In this document: piece after piece, positions 7,102 through 15,556 of the stretch
Layout: every line of letters starts with the position of its first letter
Position numbering within the stretch: the stretch's first letter is position 1
Assembly: GCA_017857235.1 (NCBI GenBank)
Contig: JAFMDN010000009.1
Coordinates: forward strand, 1-41,762
Direction: 5' to 3'
DNA length: 41,762 nucleotides
Origin: Methanobacteriota archaeon
Lineage (GTDB): Archaea > Thermoplasmatota > Thermoplasmata > Thermoplasmatales > GCA-001856825
Position numbers and translations under genes: made by a program
The notes under the pieces: generated by a model
Seen by the model: only the letters and a program-made list of their open reading frames with translations
Told to the model about the DNA's origin: nothing
Database searches by the model: none

Positions 7102-8124
7102 ATGGGAATAAGGCTAGAAAAGATTGAAAAAGTGGTTGAAGAAATAGTTACAAAGCCAGAATTAGCCAATTTGGAAAATCCAAAAGGATATATAGGCTTC
7201 GAGCCGTCAGGCATGCTTCACCTTGGTACTGGTCTTTACTGGACGAATGTGGTAAACCTTTTTGCAGAACAAGGGGTGGATATGATCATCTTATTGGCTG
7301 ACTGGCACGCTCAAATAAATGATAAATTAGGTGGGGATCTTCAAAGGATAAGGAAAGCAGCTGAATACATGAAACATGGTTTTTATTCACTAGGCTTAAA
7401 GAATAATATAAAATTCGTCTATGCTTCGGAACTTGTCAATGACCCCGGATATTGGGAACTATTAATAAAGGTAGCAAAGTCTCTGACCTTGCCGAGATTG
7501 AAAAGATCCTTACCTATAATGGGAAGAAAAGAGGAGGATGCTGAATCAGATGTCTCAAAATTAATCTATCCTCTCATGCAAGCTACTGATATATTCTACA
7601 TGGATCTTGATATTGCCCTGGGTGGAATGGATCAAAGGCACGTCCATATGATGGCAAGGGATATTTACAAGAAGGTAGGGGCTAAGAGGTTTGTAGCCGT
7701 ACATGGCCCACTGATAACATCTTTAAAAGGAGGAAATAGGATGGATCCAGCATCAAAAATGAGCAAAAGCAAGCTAGATTCAGCAATATTCATACATGAT
7801 AGTCCTGAGGAAATTAAAAGGAAGGTCAACATGGCCTACTGTCCGGAAGGGGAAATAGAATCCAATCCTATACTGGATATTTACAGGATAATCATATTTA
7901 ACTTCTATCCTGACGACATTGAAACCATGGAGGTAAGAATTGAAAGTGCAAAGAAATCATATAGGAATTTCAATGAGCTGGCTGAAGATTTCAAGAATAA
8001 GATAATTGGGGCAAAAGCCCTGAAAGAAGACCTATCTGAAAGATTGATAAAAATATTGGAACCTTCAAGAGAATATTTTAATAAGAAGCCTGAGTTAATG
8101 GAATTGGTGGAGGGATTAAAATAA
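7102..8124 (+). CDS. tyrS: tyrosyl-tRNA synthetase, archaeal type
   Basis: This class I synthetase is about 340 residues long. It has GFEPSGMLHLGTG (HIGH-like), LLADWHAQIND, YPLMQATDIFYMDLDIALGGMDQ (tyrosine pocket and tRNA-Tyr-type core) and KMSKSKLDS (KMSKS). The short C-terminal domain is typical of archaeal enzymes. I chose the ATG at 7102 because family members begin just before the RLEKIEKVVEEIV-type helix and because a TATA-like box lies 26-27 nt upstream. A TTG at 7060 would add 14 residues. TrpRS is excluded by the GGMDQ/DIF signature and the length. Confidence 0.93.
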   Translation: MGIRLEKIEKVVEEIVTKPELANLENPKGYIGFEPSGMLHLGTGLYWTNVVNLFAEQGVDMIILLADWHAQINDKLGGDLQRIRKAAEYMKHGFYSLGLKNNIKFVYASELVNDPGYWELLIKVAKSLTLPRLKRSLPIMGRKEEDAESDVSKLIYPLMQATDIFYMDLDIALGGMDQRHVHMMARDIYKKVGAKRFVAVHGPLITSLKGGNRMDPASKMSKSKLDSAIFIHDSPEEIKRKVNMAYCPEGEIESNPILDIYRIIIFNFYPDDIETMEVRIESAKKSYRNFNELAEDFKNKIIGAKALKEDLSERLIKILEPSREYFNKKPELMELVEGLK

Positions 8125-8156
8125 AGCCAGTAAAGGATCTAGAACTTAAAAAAGGG

Positions 8157-9038
8157 ATGAAAGTTTCCGAATTGCTGGAGCAATTTGGATCATCTGGAGG
8201 ATTCACCGCACCTAAGCTTTCCATAGCACTTGAAATACTTAAAGAAATGAAGGAAAAGAATGCAGAGGTTTTCTTAAGTTTCCCAGCGGATATAATTTCA
8301 ACTGGCACGCGTGGTGCTATAATAGATCTTCTTAACACCGGACTTATTAAACATATAATTACTACAGCAGGGATGGTTGACCACGATCTTGCGAGATGCT
8401 ATAAGAATTACTATCATGGAGATTTCCTAATGGATGACAGGGAACTTCACAAAAAGAATATCTATAGACTTGGGAATGTCATAATACCACATGAAAATTA
8501 TGGTGGCATTATAGAAAGTAAAATGCAGGCATTCCTTGAGACAATTTACCAAGAGAAGAAAATCTGGACAGTTAGTGAACTTCTTCATAGGTTGGGTAAA
8601 CAGATGAAGTGCAGATCAATATTGAAAACTGCTTATGAAAGGGGTATTGATATTTTCATACCTGGATACGTGGATGGAGCTTTCGGGTCCCAAATATGGT
8701 CCTTCTGGGAAATACACAAGGATTTTAATATAGATATTCTCATGGACGAACATAAAATTTCTGATATTGTGATGTCTAATAACGATAAACCAATGGGTGC
8801 CTTAATGATAGGTGGGGGAATATCCAAGCATCATGTCATATGGTGGAATCAGTTTAGAGGTGGACTTGACTACGCCGTATACATAACAACAGCTCAGGAA
8901 TATGATGGTTCTCTTTCAGGTGCTCAATTGAGGGAAGCCATCAGCTGGGGAAAAGTAAAGGAAAAGGCAAAGCAAATAACCGTTGAAGGTGAGGCAACAG
9001 TCCTTCTGCCATTATTAGTAGCAGCATATTTAGGTTAA
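8157..9038 (+). CDS. dys: deoxyhypusine synthase
   Basis: The 293-residue enzyme transfers the aminobutyl group of spermidine to the lysine of aIF5A. Conserved blocks include GGFTAPKLSIALEIL, TAGMVDHDL, GGGISKHHVIWWN and TTAQEYDGSLSGA. The active-site lysine lies in SWGK (Lys266 from this start). Homologous N-termini extend upstream with a sequence like the PVKDLELKKGM that precedes this ATG in frame, yet there is no ATG, GTG or TTG there; only ATT at 8115 and ATA at 8121, after GGTGGAGGG. A non-standard start is therefore possible. It follows tyrS by 32 nt and is probably in the same transcript. Confidence 0.93.
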   Translation: MKVSELLEQFGSSGGFTAPKLSIALEILKEMKEKNAEVFLSFPADIISTGTRGAIIDLLNTGLIKHIITTAGMVDHDLARCYKNYYHGDFLMDDRELHKKNIYRLGNVIIPHENYGGIIESKMQAFLETIYQEKKIWTVSELLHRLGKQMKCRSILKTAYERGIDIFIPGYVDGAFGSQIWSFWEIHKDFNIDILMDEHKISDIVMSNNDKPMGALMIGGGISKHHVIWWNQFRGGLDYAVYITTAQEYDGSLSGAQLREAISWGKVKEKAKQITVEGEATVLLPLLVAAYLG

Positions 9039-9040
9039 CT

Positions 9041-9775
9041 TTATACAAAATCATATTTCAGATTTAATTTTCCTAATTTTTCTTCCAATTCCCTTTTTTG
9101 ATTGGAATTAAAAGATTTCTCATCAATTAGGAAGCCATCACATTTCTCTGTTTTCTCATACATTTGCTTCAAGATGTCGTCAGTTAGTTCAGTAAATCTG
9201 TACTTAGATGCAATATGTCCAAATTTTATCCCTCTCTCTATGGCAAGCCTGGTAAACTTCTCCGAATAATGGGGACCACCAATTCCACAGTAACTTTTAT
9301 CCTTTAATGGAGATGAGTTCATTATGGCTTCAGCAACCAGTTCTCCTGCATGCTCATCCACGTACTCTTTTTCGGTAGAACCTATCTCTACGAAGATTAA
9401 TCTCTGATTCGATGCGGGGCCATGGTGGGTGGCTTCATAGGTCACATTGTAATCAGTGTCGTTTAGCTTATGAAGATTTAGCAATATGGAGTGCATCAGA
9501 AATGGATCTGTATAAGTTAGAAAGTTCTTTTCACCGCCAAGATCATTCGTCGAAAAATTCCCAGCACTGTGAATTGTTAAACTTTTAACTCCCCTGGCAC
9601 TACTGTGCCTACTTAAAAACACAGCGGTTTCGCCTTCTGGAATTTCAATAATTCTTTCAAAATAATTAAGATAAACTGGATGTACCTCTGTAAAAATTAC
9701 ATTTATGCCCTTCTTCTCAAGATGCTGGGCAATATTCATACCCGCTTCATCAGCTTTGGATGCTATTAGTATCAT
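9041..9775 (-). CDS. dtdA: D-aminoacyl-tRNA deacylase, archaeal/plant Dtd2 type
   Basis: The 244-residue protein matches the DtdA/GEK1 family: LSRHSSARG and LTIHSAGN in the first half, EATHHGP, VEIGSTE and the near-C-terminal GIGGPHY. The histidines in these motifs are the expected metal-binding or catalytic residues. It frees tRNAs mischarged with D-amino acids (and in plants protects against acetaldehyde adducts). Its tail is convergent with dys, separated by two bases. The function is of added interest because the epimerase/murein-peptide genes nearby would bring D-amino acids into the cell. Confidence 0.92.
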   Translation of the reverse strand: MILIASKADEAGMNIAQHLEKKGINVIFTEVHPVYLNYFERIIEIPEGETAVFLSRHSSARGVKSLTIHSAGNFSTNDLGGEKNFLTYTDPFLMHSILLNLHKLNDTDYNVTYEATHHGPASNQRLIFVEIGSTEKEYVDEHAGELVAEAIMNSSPLKDKSYCGIGGPHYSEKFTRLAIERGIKFGHIASKYRFTELTDDILKQMYEKTEKCDGFLIDEKSFNSNQKRELEEKLGKLNLKYDFV

Positions 9776-9828
9776 TTTAAATTCCAGAATCGATTAAAAT
9801 CTTACTAATAGCGTTTTCTTTTTATATA

Positions 9829-10506
9829 ATGAATAACTATTCTTCGATAATAATGGAATATCCTTATGTTCCATCAAAGTTTGTCAGCTGGGAAGAAATA
9901 GAAAGATGGGCAGAGATTGTGGTTGAGAAGATTGGGAATAGAAAATTTGATTCAATAATTGCTGTGATTAGAGGAGGTCTAGTACCGGCGAGGATAATTG
10001 CAGATTACCTGAACATAAAGGATGTCTTCACACTAAAAACCGAACACTGGGGAGTTACAGCTTCACCTGACATGAAAGCCAGAATAACGCATCCCGTTGT
10101 TATTGATCTGACCGGAAAGGATGTTCTTATTGTTGATGATATTACCGATACTGGCGACTCCTTATCCCTTGCAATTGAGGCAACCAAAAAGAAATCTCCC
10201 AAATCCCTGGCAACAGCAACCCTGCTTCATATAACCAGGTCTAAAATCCAACCCGACTACTATGCAGAAGAGATAACGGCCCAAAATTGGAAATGGTTCA
10301 TATTCCCATGGAATAGAAAGGAGGATCTTAGGAACCTGATACTAGGTTGCCTGAACTCGGAATCCACTGAGGAAGATGCAGTAACCTGCATGGCGAAAAA
10401 GCACGATTTATATATTACAAAAAGGGAATTCCATGAGACATTGGAATGGCTTGTCAAAACACGTAAAATAACCTTTGAGGATGGAATTATAAAGAAAGTT
10501 CAATAA
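9829..10506 (+). CDS. phosphoribosyltransferase (COG2236-like) with C-terminal extension
   Basis: The 225-residue protein has a type I PRTase fold: FDSIIAVIRGGLVPARIIADYL in the core and the PRPP loop VLIVDDITDTGDS at about residues 100-112. A hood-like NWKWFIFPW segment follows. The last 60 residues look like a small helical/winged segment (REFHETLEWLVKTRKITFEDG). The family contains archaeal hypoxanthine/xanthine-guanine salvage enzymes, so a purine substrate is likely but unproven. Divergent from dtdA with a 53-nt gap, and convergent with carbamate kinase. Confidence 0.85.
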   Translation: MNNYSSIIMEYPYVPSKFVSWEEIERWAEIVVEKIGNRKFDSIIAVIRGGLVPARIIADYLNIKDVFTLKTEHWGVTASPDMKARITHPVVIDLTGKDVLIVDDITDTGDSLSLAIEATKKKSPKSLATATLLHITRSKIQPDYYAEEITAQNWKWFIFPWNRKEDLRNLILGCLNSESTEEDAVTCMAKKHDLYITKREFHETLEWLVKTRKITFEDGIIKKVQ

Positions 10507-10508
10507 AC

Positions 10509-11438
10509 TTATAAAGTTATGATAGTTCCCTCGTTCCCTTTGAGGGCGTCATAGAGGTGGGAGGCATCTGTTATAATTGATTTCCTTCCTGTTTTTTCTG
10601 TAAACTGAATTGCAGCTTCAACTTTTGGCAACATGCTTCCAGAACCAAAGTGCCCTTCCTCCATAAATTTCTTGAGTTTTTCCACACTTATCTCTCCAAG
10701 TTTCTCTTGATTTGGTTTTCCGTAATTCAGGAAAGCCGCCTTAACAGCTGTGAGTATTATAAAAATATCAGCATCAATTTCTGCTGCCAATAAAGATGAT
10801 GCCAAATCTTTATCTATAACAGCCTCCACACCAGTTAAACCATCAGTTGTCTCTATAACTGGAATTCCTCCCCCACCTACTGCAATTGGAATATCTCCTT
10901 TTTCAAGTATATCTTTGATTATCTTCAGCTCTATAATTTTCTTTGGCATTGGAGAAGGAACTACTCTTCGGTACCCTCTTCCAGAATCTTCCTTGAGTTT
11001 ATACCCGTATGTTCTTTCCAATATTGATGCCTCTTCTCGGGTATAATATTTTCCTACTGGCTTTGTTGGGTTTTTAAATGCAGGGTCATCCTTATCCACC
11101 AACACCCTTGTTACGACTCCCGCAATATTCTTTTCAATCTTCTTCTCCTTCAAAACTTTTCCGAATGCTGTTTGGAGGAAATAAGCAATGGAACCTTGAG
11201 ACATGGCATCACAAACATCTAAGGGCATTGGAGGTGTCAGCGATGCAGCATATTCATTTTGAAGCATTATGGCTCCTACCTGGGGCCCATTCCCATGAGT
11301 TAAAATTACATCATTATCCCTGAAAATTTCAATTGTTTTGTATGCTGTTTCCTCAGCCCTTCTTATTTGCTCAGGGGCAGTCCCCTTATCATACTTTTCA
11401 AGGAGGGCATTACCACCAACTGCCATGACTACCTTCAT
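10509..11438 (-). CDS. arcC: carbamate kinase
   Basis: The product is about 309 residues from the ATG at 11438. It shows VVMAVGGNALL, THGNGPQVG, the DVCDAMSQGSIAYFLQ segment, AVGGGGIPV, AVIDKDLASSLLA and FGSGSMLPKVEAA, all diagnostic of carbamate kinase in the amino-acid kinase fold. It interconverts carbamoyl phosphate plus ADP with carbamate plus ATP. An ATG 12 codons upstream (11474) is in frame but would add a tail not seen in the family. No arginine deiminase or ornithine carbamoyltransferase gene is adjacent, so the direction of use cannot be judged. Confidence 0.93.
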   Translation of the reverse strand: MKVVMAVGGNALLEKYDKGTAPEQIRRAEETAYKTIEIFRDNDVILTHGNGPQVGAIMLQNEYAASLTPPMPLDVCDAMSQGSIAYFLQTAFGKVLKEKKIEKNIAGVVTRVLVDKDDPAFKNPTKPVGKYYTREEASILERTYGYKLKEDSGRGYRRVVPSPMPKKIIELKIIKDILEKGDIPIAVGGGGIPVIETTDGLTGVEAVIDKDLASSLLAAEIDADIFIILTAVKAAFLNYGKPNQEKLGEISVEKLKKFMEEGHFGSGSMLPKVEAAIQFTEKTGRKSIITDASHLYDALKGNEGTIITL

Positions 11439-11496
11439 ATAGGTCACCGAGAGAATGGGATATGTTTTGCTCATATTAAAAGATATTATGGATAGA

Positions 11497-12123
11497 TCAC
11501 TTCAAAACCTTTCCAGTTATTATGTACCAGATTATAAGATCCATTATCCCAGGGTCTATACCGTAGTTCAATGAAATCTTTATAAATTGTCCCTCTGCCT
11601 CCAAATACTTCTTTCGAGATTTATTACTGAATTCCATACCGAAATATTCCCTTAAGAATCTTAATATATGCTTATCCAAAATTGCATATTCAAAATACCC
11701 GATATTTCTAAGGAAATGAGAGCCTTCCTTATACCCTATGCCAATAAAATTATCATAAATGAAATCACGCCTGTATTCTGGTTCATCCATTTCCTTAACC
11801 AACTCAAGAAGATAGCTCCTTTCATAATTTTGATTTATGAATCTGGCTCTGGTATTGGGAAATCTATAGCCACACTCCCTCAGCCTCGATTGGATATTTT
11901 GGATAGATTGGAAGTTAACTCCCTTTAAAAAATTAATACACCTTATTCCCAGTTCCGCACTGGTATTAGCGGTTAGGGTACAAAAAGTGAGCTCTTCAAA
12001 CAGAACATTATAGGGAGCAAATTTTAAAGACGCGAATTCAGCAACTCTTTGGGCAACTATTCTGATCAATGTTTTGTTTTCCAGTGCATCCTCTATTTTT
12101 TTATCCCATTCTTCCTTTGTCAT
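11497..12123 (-). CDS. ogg: 8-oxoguanine DNA glycosylase/AP lyase, Ogg2 type
   Basis: The 208-residue helix-hairpin-helix glycosylase has its catalytic lysine Lys132 in GIGYKEGSHFLRN and its catalytic aspartate Asp150 in AILDKHILRFL. The spacing of 18 residues is the same as in the Methanocaldococcus Ogg2 enzyme. The LTANTSAELGIRC segment is also typical. It removes oxidised guanine and nicks the strand. The short C-terminus, ending in ITGKVLK, matches the family, whose last lysine contacts the base. It is transcribed alone, divergent from the small winged-helix gene. Confidence 0.9.
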   Translation of the reverse strand: MTKEEWDKKIEDALENKTLIRIVAQRVAEFASLKFAPYNVLFEELTFCTLTANTSAELGIRCINFLKGVNFQSIQNIQSRLRECGYRFPNTRARFINQNYERSYLLELVKEMDEPEYRRDFIYDNFIGIGYKEGSHFLRNIGYFEYAILDKHILRFLREYFGMEFSNKSRKKYLEAEGQFIKISLNYGIDPGIMDLIIWYIITGKVLK

Positions 12124-12180
12124 TATTCATGGTCGAATAGTTAGAATAAGAAATAGATTTCCCCTATTTCATTCAAATTC

Positions 12181-12214
12181 TATATATATTAAATTGTTAT
12201 ACAAGTATTGGTGA
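12181..12214 (+). promoter_or_regulatory. promoter and Shine-Dalgarno of the small winged-helix gene
   Basis: A strong run TATATATATT at 12181-12190 and a GGTGA at 12210-12214, six bases before the ATG at 12221, frame a leader of about 10 nt. A strong TATA plus SD suggests high expression. Confidence 0.6.
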
Positions 12215-12220
12215 ATTAAT

Positions 12221-12436
12221 ATGGGAGATCTAACACCAAATGCTCAAAAAGTTTATGATGCGCTCAAGAAACTGGGTGCAACAAACGAGGAAAAGCTGAA
12301 GACAGCAGATGATGTGATGAAGGCATCACAAATGGGAAAGGGAGTAGTTAATAACGCTCTGCAAGAACTGCAAAACAAAGGATATGTAAAGAGAGTTGCT
12401 AGACAAAAGAGCGCAGGCTACTATATAATTAAGTAA
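12221..12436 (+). CDS. small winged-helix DNA-binding protein
   Basis: The 71-residue protein is a single winged helix: TPNAQKVYDALKKL, then MKASQMGKGVVNNALQELQ as the recognition helix region, then a basic wing VKRVARQKSAGYYIIK. There is no other domain. Its strong promoter, size and charge would suit either an abundant nucleoid protein or a simple local regulator. Its stop overlaps the start of the DUF373 gene (TAATG), so the two are co-translated. I do not recognise a named family. Confidence 0.8.
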   Translation: MGDLTPNAQKVYDALKKLGATNEEKLKTADDVMKASQMGKGVVNNALQELQNKGYVKRVARQKSAGYYIIK

Positions 12437-13590
12437 TGAAAACATTAATTTTATGTGTTGATAGAGATAACGATTTAGGTGAAAAGGCCCGCATTAAGAC
12501 TCCCATAGTTGGCAGGGAATTTGTTCTTAATGCGGGAATTTCTTTACTTTTGGCAGATCCTGAAGATTCTGATGGAAATTCTCTCTTTCAGGCTGTTAAA
12601 GAGTATGATGAATTAAAGAAAAAGGGCGAAGATGTGGAGATAGCTGCAATAGCTGGAGATAAAAATGTTGGTGGGGTATCAGACCTTATCATATCTGAGC
12701 AGCTGGATACCGTACTAAAAGCAACAAACCCCGATAACGCTATATTTATCTCCGATGGTGCTGAAGACGAATTCATATTGCCCATTATACTTTCCAGGAT
12801 AAAAATAAGGATGGTTAAAAGGGTGGTTGTTAGGCAGGAGAAAAATATTGAATCCCTCTACTATATTATCATAAGGGCTCTAAAGGAAGAAAAATTTTTA
12901 AAAAAGGTATTGGCACCTTTAGGAGTAGCATTCCTAGTTCTGGGTCTATCAATGCTCCTAATTTTCATTTTGAGAATAGTTTACTTTGGTTTAGGATCAC
13001 TGGATCCAGCTACAGCTGGATTCATAAGTGTTACCACGGCAATAGGTGTTTATTTCCTTGTAAAAGCCTATTCCGTAGGAAAACGTCTTTCGAAAGCATG
13101 GGAAAGGTTGGAAGAGCAGTTCATGAATACTAGAATCACAGTTTTCTCAGGATTGATTGGGATTTCAATTATTATATATGGGATTTATATAGGTTTTCAG
13201 GCTGCATTCACCCAAACCATCGTTTATGAAGCAATACTTTATCTCCTATACAAGTTTGTTCCATTTTTTATCATTGGAATAATTGTCTACGACATTGGCA
13301 GAATTATGGAATCGCTTAGGATATTTAAAGAGGAAGAAAAGAAAAAATACCTTTTAAGATATGCATTTTCTGCTCTTTTCTCTGTTAGCTTTGCCGTAGC
13401 TATAATGGGTCTCCTAACTTTAATAGGGTTAGGTGTGTTTAAAATTCAGTTCGGAAACACAATAATTTATGCATTAGCACTTTTTGGAGGGGGTATTCTG
13501 GGTGGAGCACTCGTCTCAGTTGCTAGAAGAAAATTACTACCAGATGAAATGGACAGTGGAGAAGCTAAATCTTCACAGGCGAATAGTTAG
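12436..13590 (+). CDS. DUF373 family membrane protein
   Basis: The 384-residue protein has a soluble N-terminal domain (about 1-155) with the family signature ILCVDRDNDLG, TPIVGRE and a DPEDSD loop, then AAIAGD and IFISDGAEDE. After residue 155 follow about six hydrophobic segments. Conserved acidic residues in the soluble part suggest metal or nucleotide binding, but no activity is established. It overlaps the winged-helix gene upstream and the mptE gene downstream. Confidence 0.88.
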   Translation: MKTLILCVDRDNDLGEKARIKTPIVGREFVLNAGISLLLADPEDSDGNSLFQAVKEYDELKKKGEDVEIAAIAGDKNVGGVSDLIISEQLDTVLKATNPDNAIFISDGAEDEFILPIILSRIKIRMVKRVVVRQEKNIESLYYIIIRALKEEKFLKKVLAPLGVAFLVLGLSMLLIFILRIVYFGLGSLDPATAGFISVTTAIGVYFLVKAYSVGKRLSKAWERLEEQFMNTRITVFSGLIGISIIIYGIYIGFQAAFTQTIVYEAILYLLYKFVPFFIIGIIVYDIGRIMESLRIFKEEEKKKYLLRYAFSALFSVSFAVAIMGLLTLIGLGVFKIQFGNTIIYALALFGGGILGGALVSVARRKLLPDEMDSGEAKSSQANS

Positions 13591-14161
13591 CTCCTTCAAC
13601 TTTAACCCCTATCTGGATTTCCTGGCAGGTATCATTCTATCTCAATACATTGAAAAAGATTTATGGAATCTTCTTCCTAAAGTTCAGGAAGTTAATGTAA
13701 TTGGACCTAAGAACCCACCTAAGGATTTAAATGGGTTCAATATAGTAGCTGACTCTGCACTTAATTTCTATGAAGGCAGATACCATATGGTTGTTACGGA
13801 CCTCGATGGCCCTGCTGACAGAATAATATCATCATCAAAGGAAGGAAAATACATAATTGTTCATGCACACGGGGACAACATAGATAAAATTATCGAGCAT
13901 TTACCACAGCTAAAAGGAAATGTTTTAGGAACTACACAAAGCATTCCTGTAAGATACGTAAAAAACATAGGAGGATTCACAGATGGCGATAGATCCGTTT
14001 TGATTGCTGTTTTCTTGGGCGCGAAGCAGATCAATTTATATGGCTTCGACTTTGAAAATCCGGTAGATGAACCGAAGGATATAAAAGCAAAGAAAATGGA
14101 ATTTGCAAGGGAAATAATTGAAAAATTGAAAAATATAAGAATTCAATATATCCAACAATGA
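13544..14161 (+). CDS. mptE: 6-hydroxymethyl-7,8-dihydropterin pyrophosphokinase MptE (DUF115)
   Basis: The enzyme makes the pyrophosphorylated pterin used for tetrahydromethanopterin or folate-type cofactors. VVTDLDGPADR, IVHAHGDNIDK, LGTTQS and GGFTDGDRS are the family's metal- and ATP-binding motifs. I chose the ATG at 13544 (205 residues), which starts MKWTVEKL; an ATG at 13484 would lengthen the overlap with the DUF373 gene to over 100 nt. With the chosen start the overlap is 47 nt. The next gene begins inside its stop (ATGA). Confidence 0.88.
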   Translation: MKWTVEKLNLHRRIVSSFNFNPYLDFLAGIILSQYIEKDLWNLLPKVQEVNVIGPKNPPKDLNGFNIVADSALNFYEGRYHMVVTDLDGPADRIISSSKEGKYIIVHAHGDNIDKIIEHLPQLKGNVLGTTQSIPVRYVKNIGGFTDGDRSVLIAVFLGAKQINLYGFDFENPVDEPKDIKAKKMEFAREIIEKLKNIRIQYIQQ

Positions 14162-14592
14162 TTGTATTAGATGCAATGCTTGGTAGGCTATCCAGATACC
14201 TTCGCTTACTTGGTTATGATTTAATATGTGTGAGCAGCGATTTATCTGATGATATAATAATTAAGGAATATGGGAACTATCTTATATTAACTAGGGACAG
14301 AAATCTGGCCCGGAAAGCACCTAAAGGTATTTATGTAATTAGCGACAATGTTACAGAACAGACAAAGCAGGTGCTCCCAATTTTGCCGAAACCTGATCAT
14401 GAGAAATTTAGCCTGTGCACAATTTGTGGAAATAATCTGACAGAAGTTGTTGATAGAAATAAACTTCCAGAATATGTCCCAAAAGATAAGGATAAGATTT
14501 ATTATTGTGAGAAATGCAATAAATACTATTGGTACGGTTCACACTTAAAAAATTTTGAAAAATCAATGGGGAAGATTGGAATTGAAATTTGA
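14158..14592 (+). CDS. Mut7-C RNase domain protein with zinc ribbon
   Basis: The 144-residue protein has the PIN-like Mut7-C fold (DAMLGRLSRYLRLLGYD at the start, LTRDRNLAR in the middle, with Asp5 and the TRD aspartate as probable catalytic acids). A C-terminal zinc ribbon follows, with CTICG and CEKCNKYYW. It is predicted to be an RNase, but its target is unknown. Start and stop overlap the neighbours: ATGA with mptE, and the Pelota start lies within its last codons. Confidence 0.88.
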   Translation: MIVLDAMLGRLSRYLRLLGYDLICVSSDLSDDIIIKEYGNYLILTRDRNLARKAPKGIYVISDNVTEQTKQVLPILPKPDHEKFSLCTICGNNLTEVVDRNKLPEYVPKDKDKIYYCEKCNKYYWYGSHLKNFEKSMGKIGIEI

Positions 14593-15556
14593 GAGAGTGG
14601 AAGATAGATTAAGGATTGAAGTTACAAAAGATGAGGATCTGTGGTACTTATCCCTGATATTATCTTCAGGAGATATAATATTTTCTGATGTCTTTAGAAG
14701 AACTGAGGATAAGGGGGATAAAATAAGAAGCAAGAAGACTTCTAGAGAGAGAATAAGAGTTGGAATAAGAATGGAAAGTCTTGAATTTCTTGAATTCAAT
14801 GGTCAATTGCACGTCTTGGGGAAGATTGTTTCTGGGCCGGAAGACTATCTTGATTCTTATCAATCCATTAATATACAAAAAGACTCCCAAATTGAAGTTA
14901 TACCAAAGAATCCTGAATTTTTTATCAAAAATCTTGAAGAATTCCTTGAATTTGCACAGGAAAGCTTCTTATTACTTTCAGTAGATGATGAAGCTATAAA
15001 ATTATATAAAATATCCGAGAATGACAATTTATTATTGTTTGAAATAGACAGGCATATAGGTAAACAATATGAAACTCAGGATACCAAATGGCTAGATGAG
15101 CTCAAGAGAAAACTAAAAAATTATTCAGACAAAGAAATATTTTTAATCGGCCCCTCACTTTTTAAGGATCAATTGATGCGAGAATTGAAAGAATTTAAAA
15201 TAGCAAATACTAACATTTCTGAATCGGATGAGCAGGGAATCCGTGAATTATTACAATCTGGATTAACTAAATTGAGAAAGTCTTTTGAAAATGAACTGGT
15301 AGCAAATTTTCTCAAAAAAATAGCCAATGAGACAGGGCTTTATGGCATCGATAAAATAAAAGAAGCATTAGACATGAGGTCGGTTGAAATATTGCTAATG
15401 ACTGATAAATATTTCAGAGAAAATGCTGGAAGCGAAATATTTCAGAAATGCTACAGTGGTGGTTGCAAAATATTTGTGCTTCACTCTTCATGGGAGACTG
15501 GAAAAATTATTCAATCCTTTGGTGGAATTGCAGCTATCCTAAGGTATAAGATCTAA
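14582..15556 (+). CDS. pelA: Pelota (Dom34) ribosome-rescue factor
   Basis: The protein is about 324 residues if started at the TTG at 14582. The N-terminal Sm-like domain (DEDLWYLSLILSSGDII, then SRERIRVGIRMESLEF) is followed by the central and C-terminal eRF1-like domains, ending FGGIAAILRYKI. Pelota lacks GGQ, as expected, and works with aABCE1 and an EF1A-like GTPase to split stalled ribosomes. The ATG at 14555 would add nine unconserved residues. Note the near-identical C-terminal signature in aRF1 at 17887-19119, which reflects common descent of the domain. Its stop directly abuts the stop of the convergent SAMP gene. Confidence 0.9.
   Translation: MKFERVEDRLRIEVTKDEDLWYLSLILSSGDIIFSDVFRRTEDKGDKIRSKKTSRERIRVGIRMESLEFLEFNGQLHVLGKIVSGPEDYLDSYQSINIQKDSQIEVIPKNPEFFIKNLEEFLEFAQESFLLLSVDDEAIKLYKISENDNLLLFEIDRHIGKQYETQDTKWLDELKRKLKNYSDKEIFLIGPSLFKDQLMRELKEFKIANTNISESDEQGIRELLQSGLTKLRKSFENELVANFLKKIANETGLYGIDKIKEALDMRSVEILLMTDKYFRENAGSEIFQKCYSGGCKIFVLHSSWETGKIIQSFGGIAAILRYKI

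Noticed and set aside
6780-7214. 144-codon open frame on the minus strand across the hexuloisomerase and tyrS genes
   Set aside because: It runs antisense to two well-supported genes, and its translation shows no recognisable motif and looks like the complement of conserved coding sequence.
7102-8124. Tryptophanyl-tRNA synthetase
   Set aside because: The YPLMQATDIFYMDLDIALGGMDQ block and overall length match archaeal TyrRS.
13484-13543. Upstream ATG giving mptE 20 more residues
   Set aside because: It would lie deep in the DUF373 gene and the added residues do not resemble the MptE N-terminus; the ATG at 13544 gives a natural start.
12436-13590. Frameshift or truncation at the 3' end of the DUF373 gene because of the overlap with mptE
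   Set aside because: Both frames are intact and the overlap of 47 nt is in keeping with the compact gene packing here.
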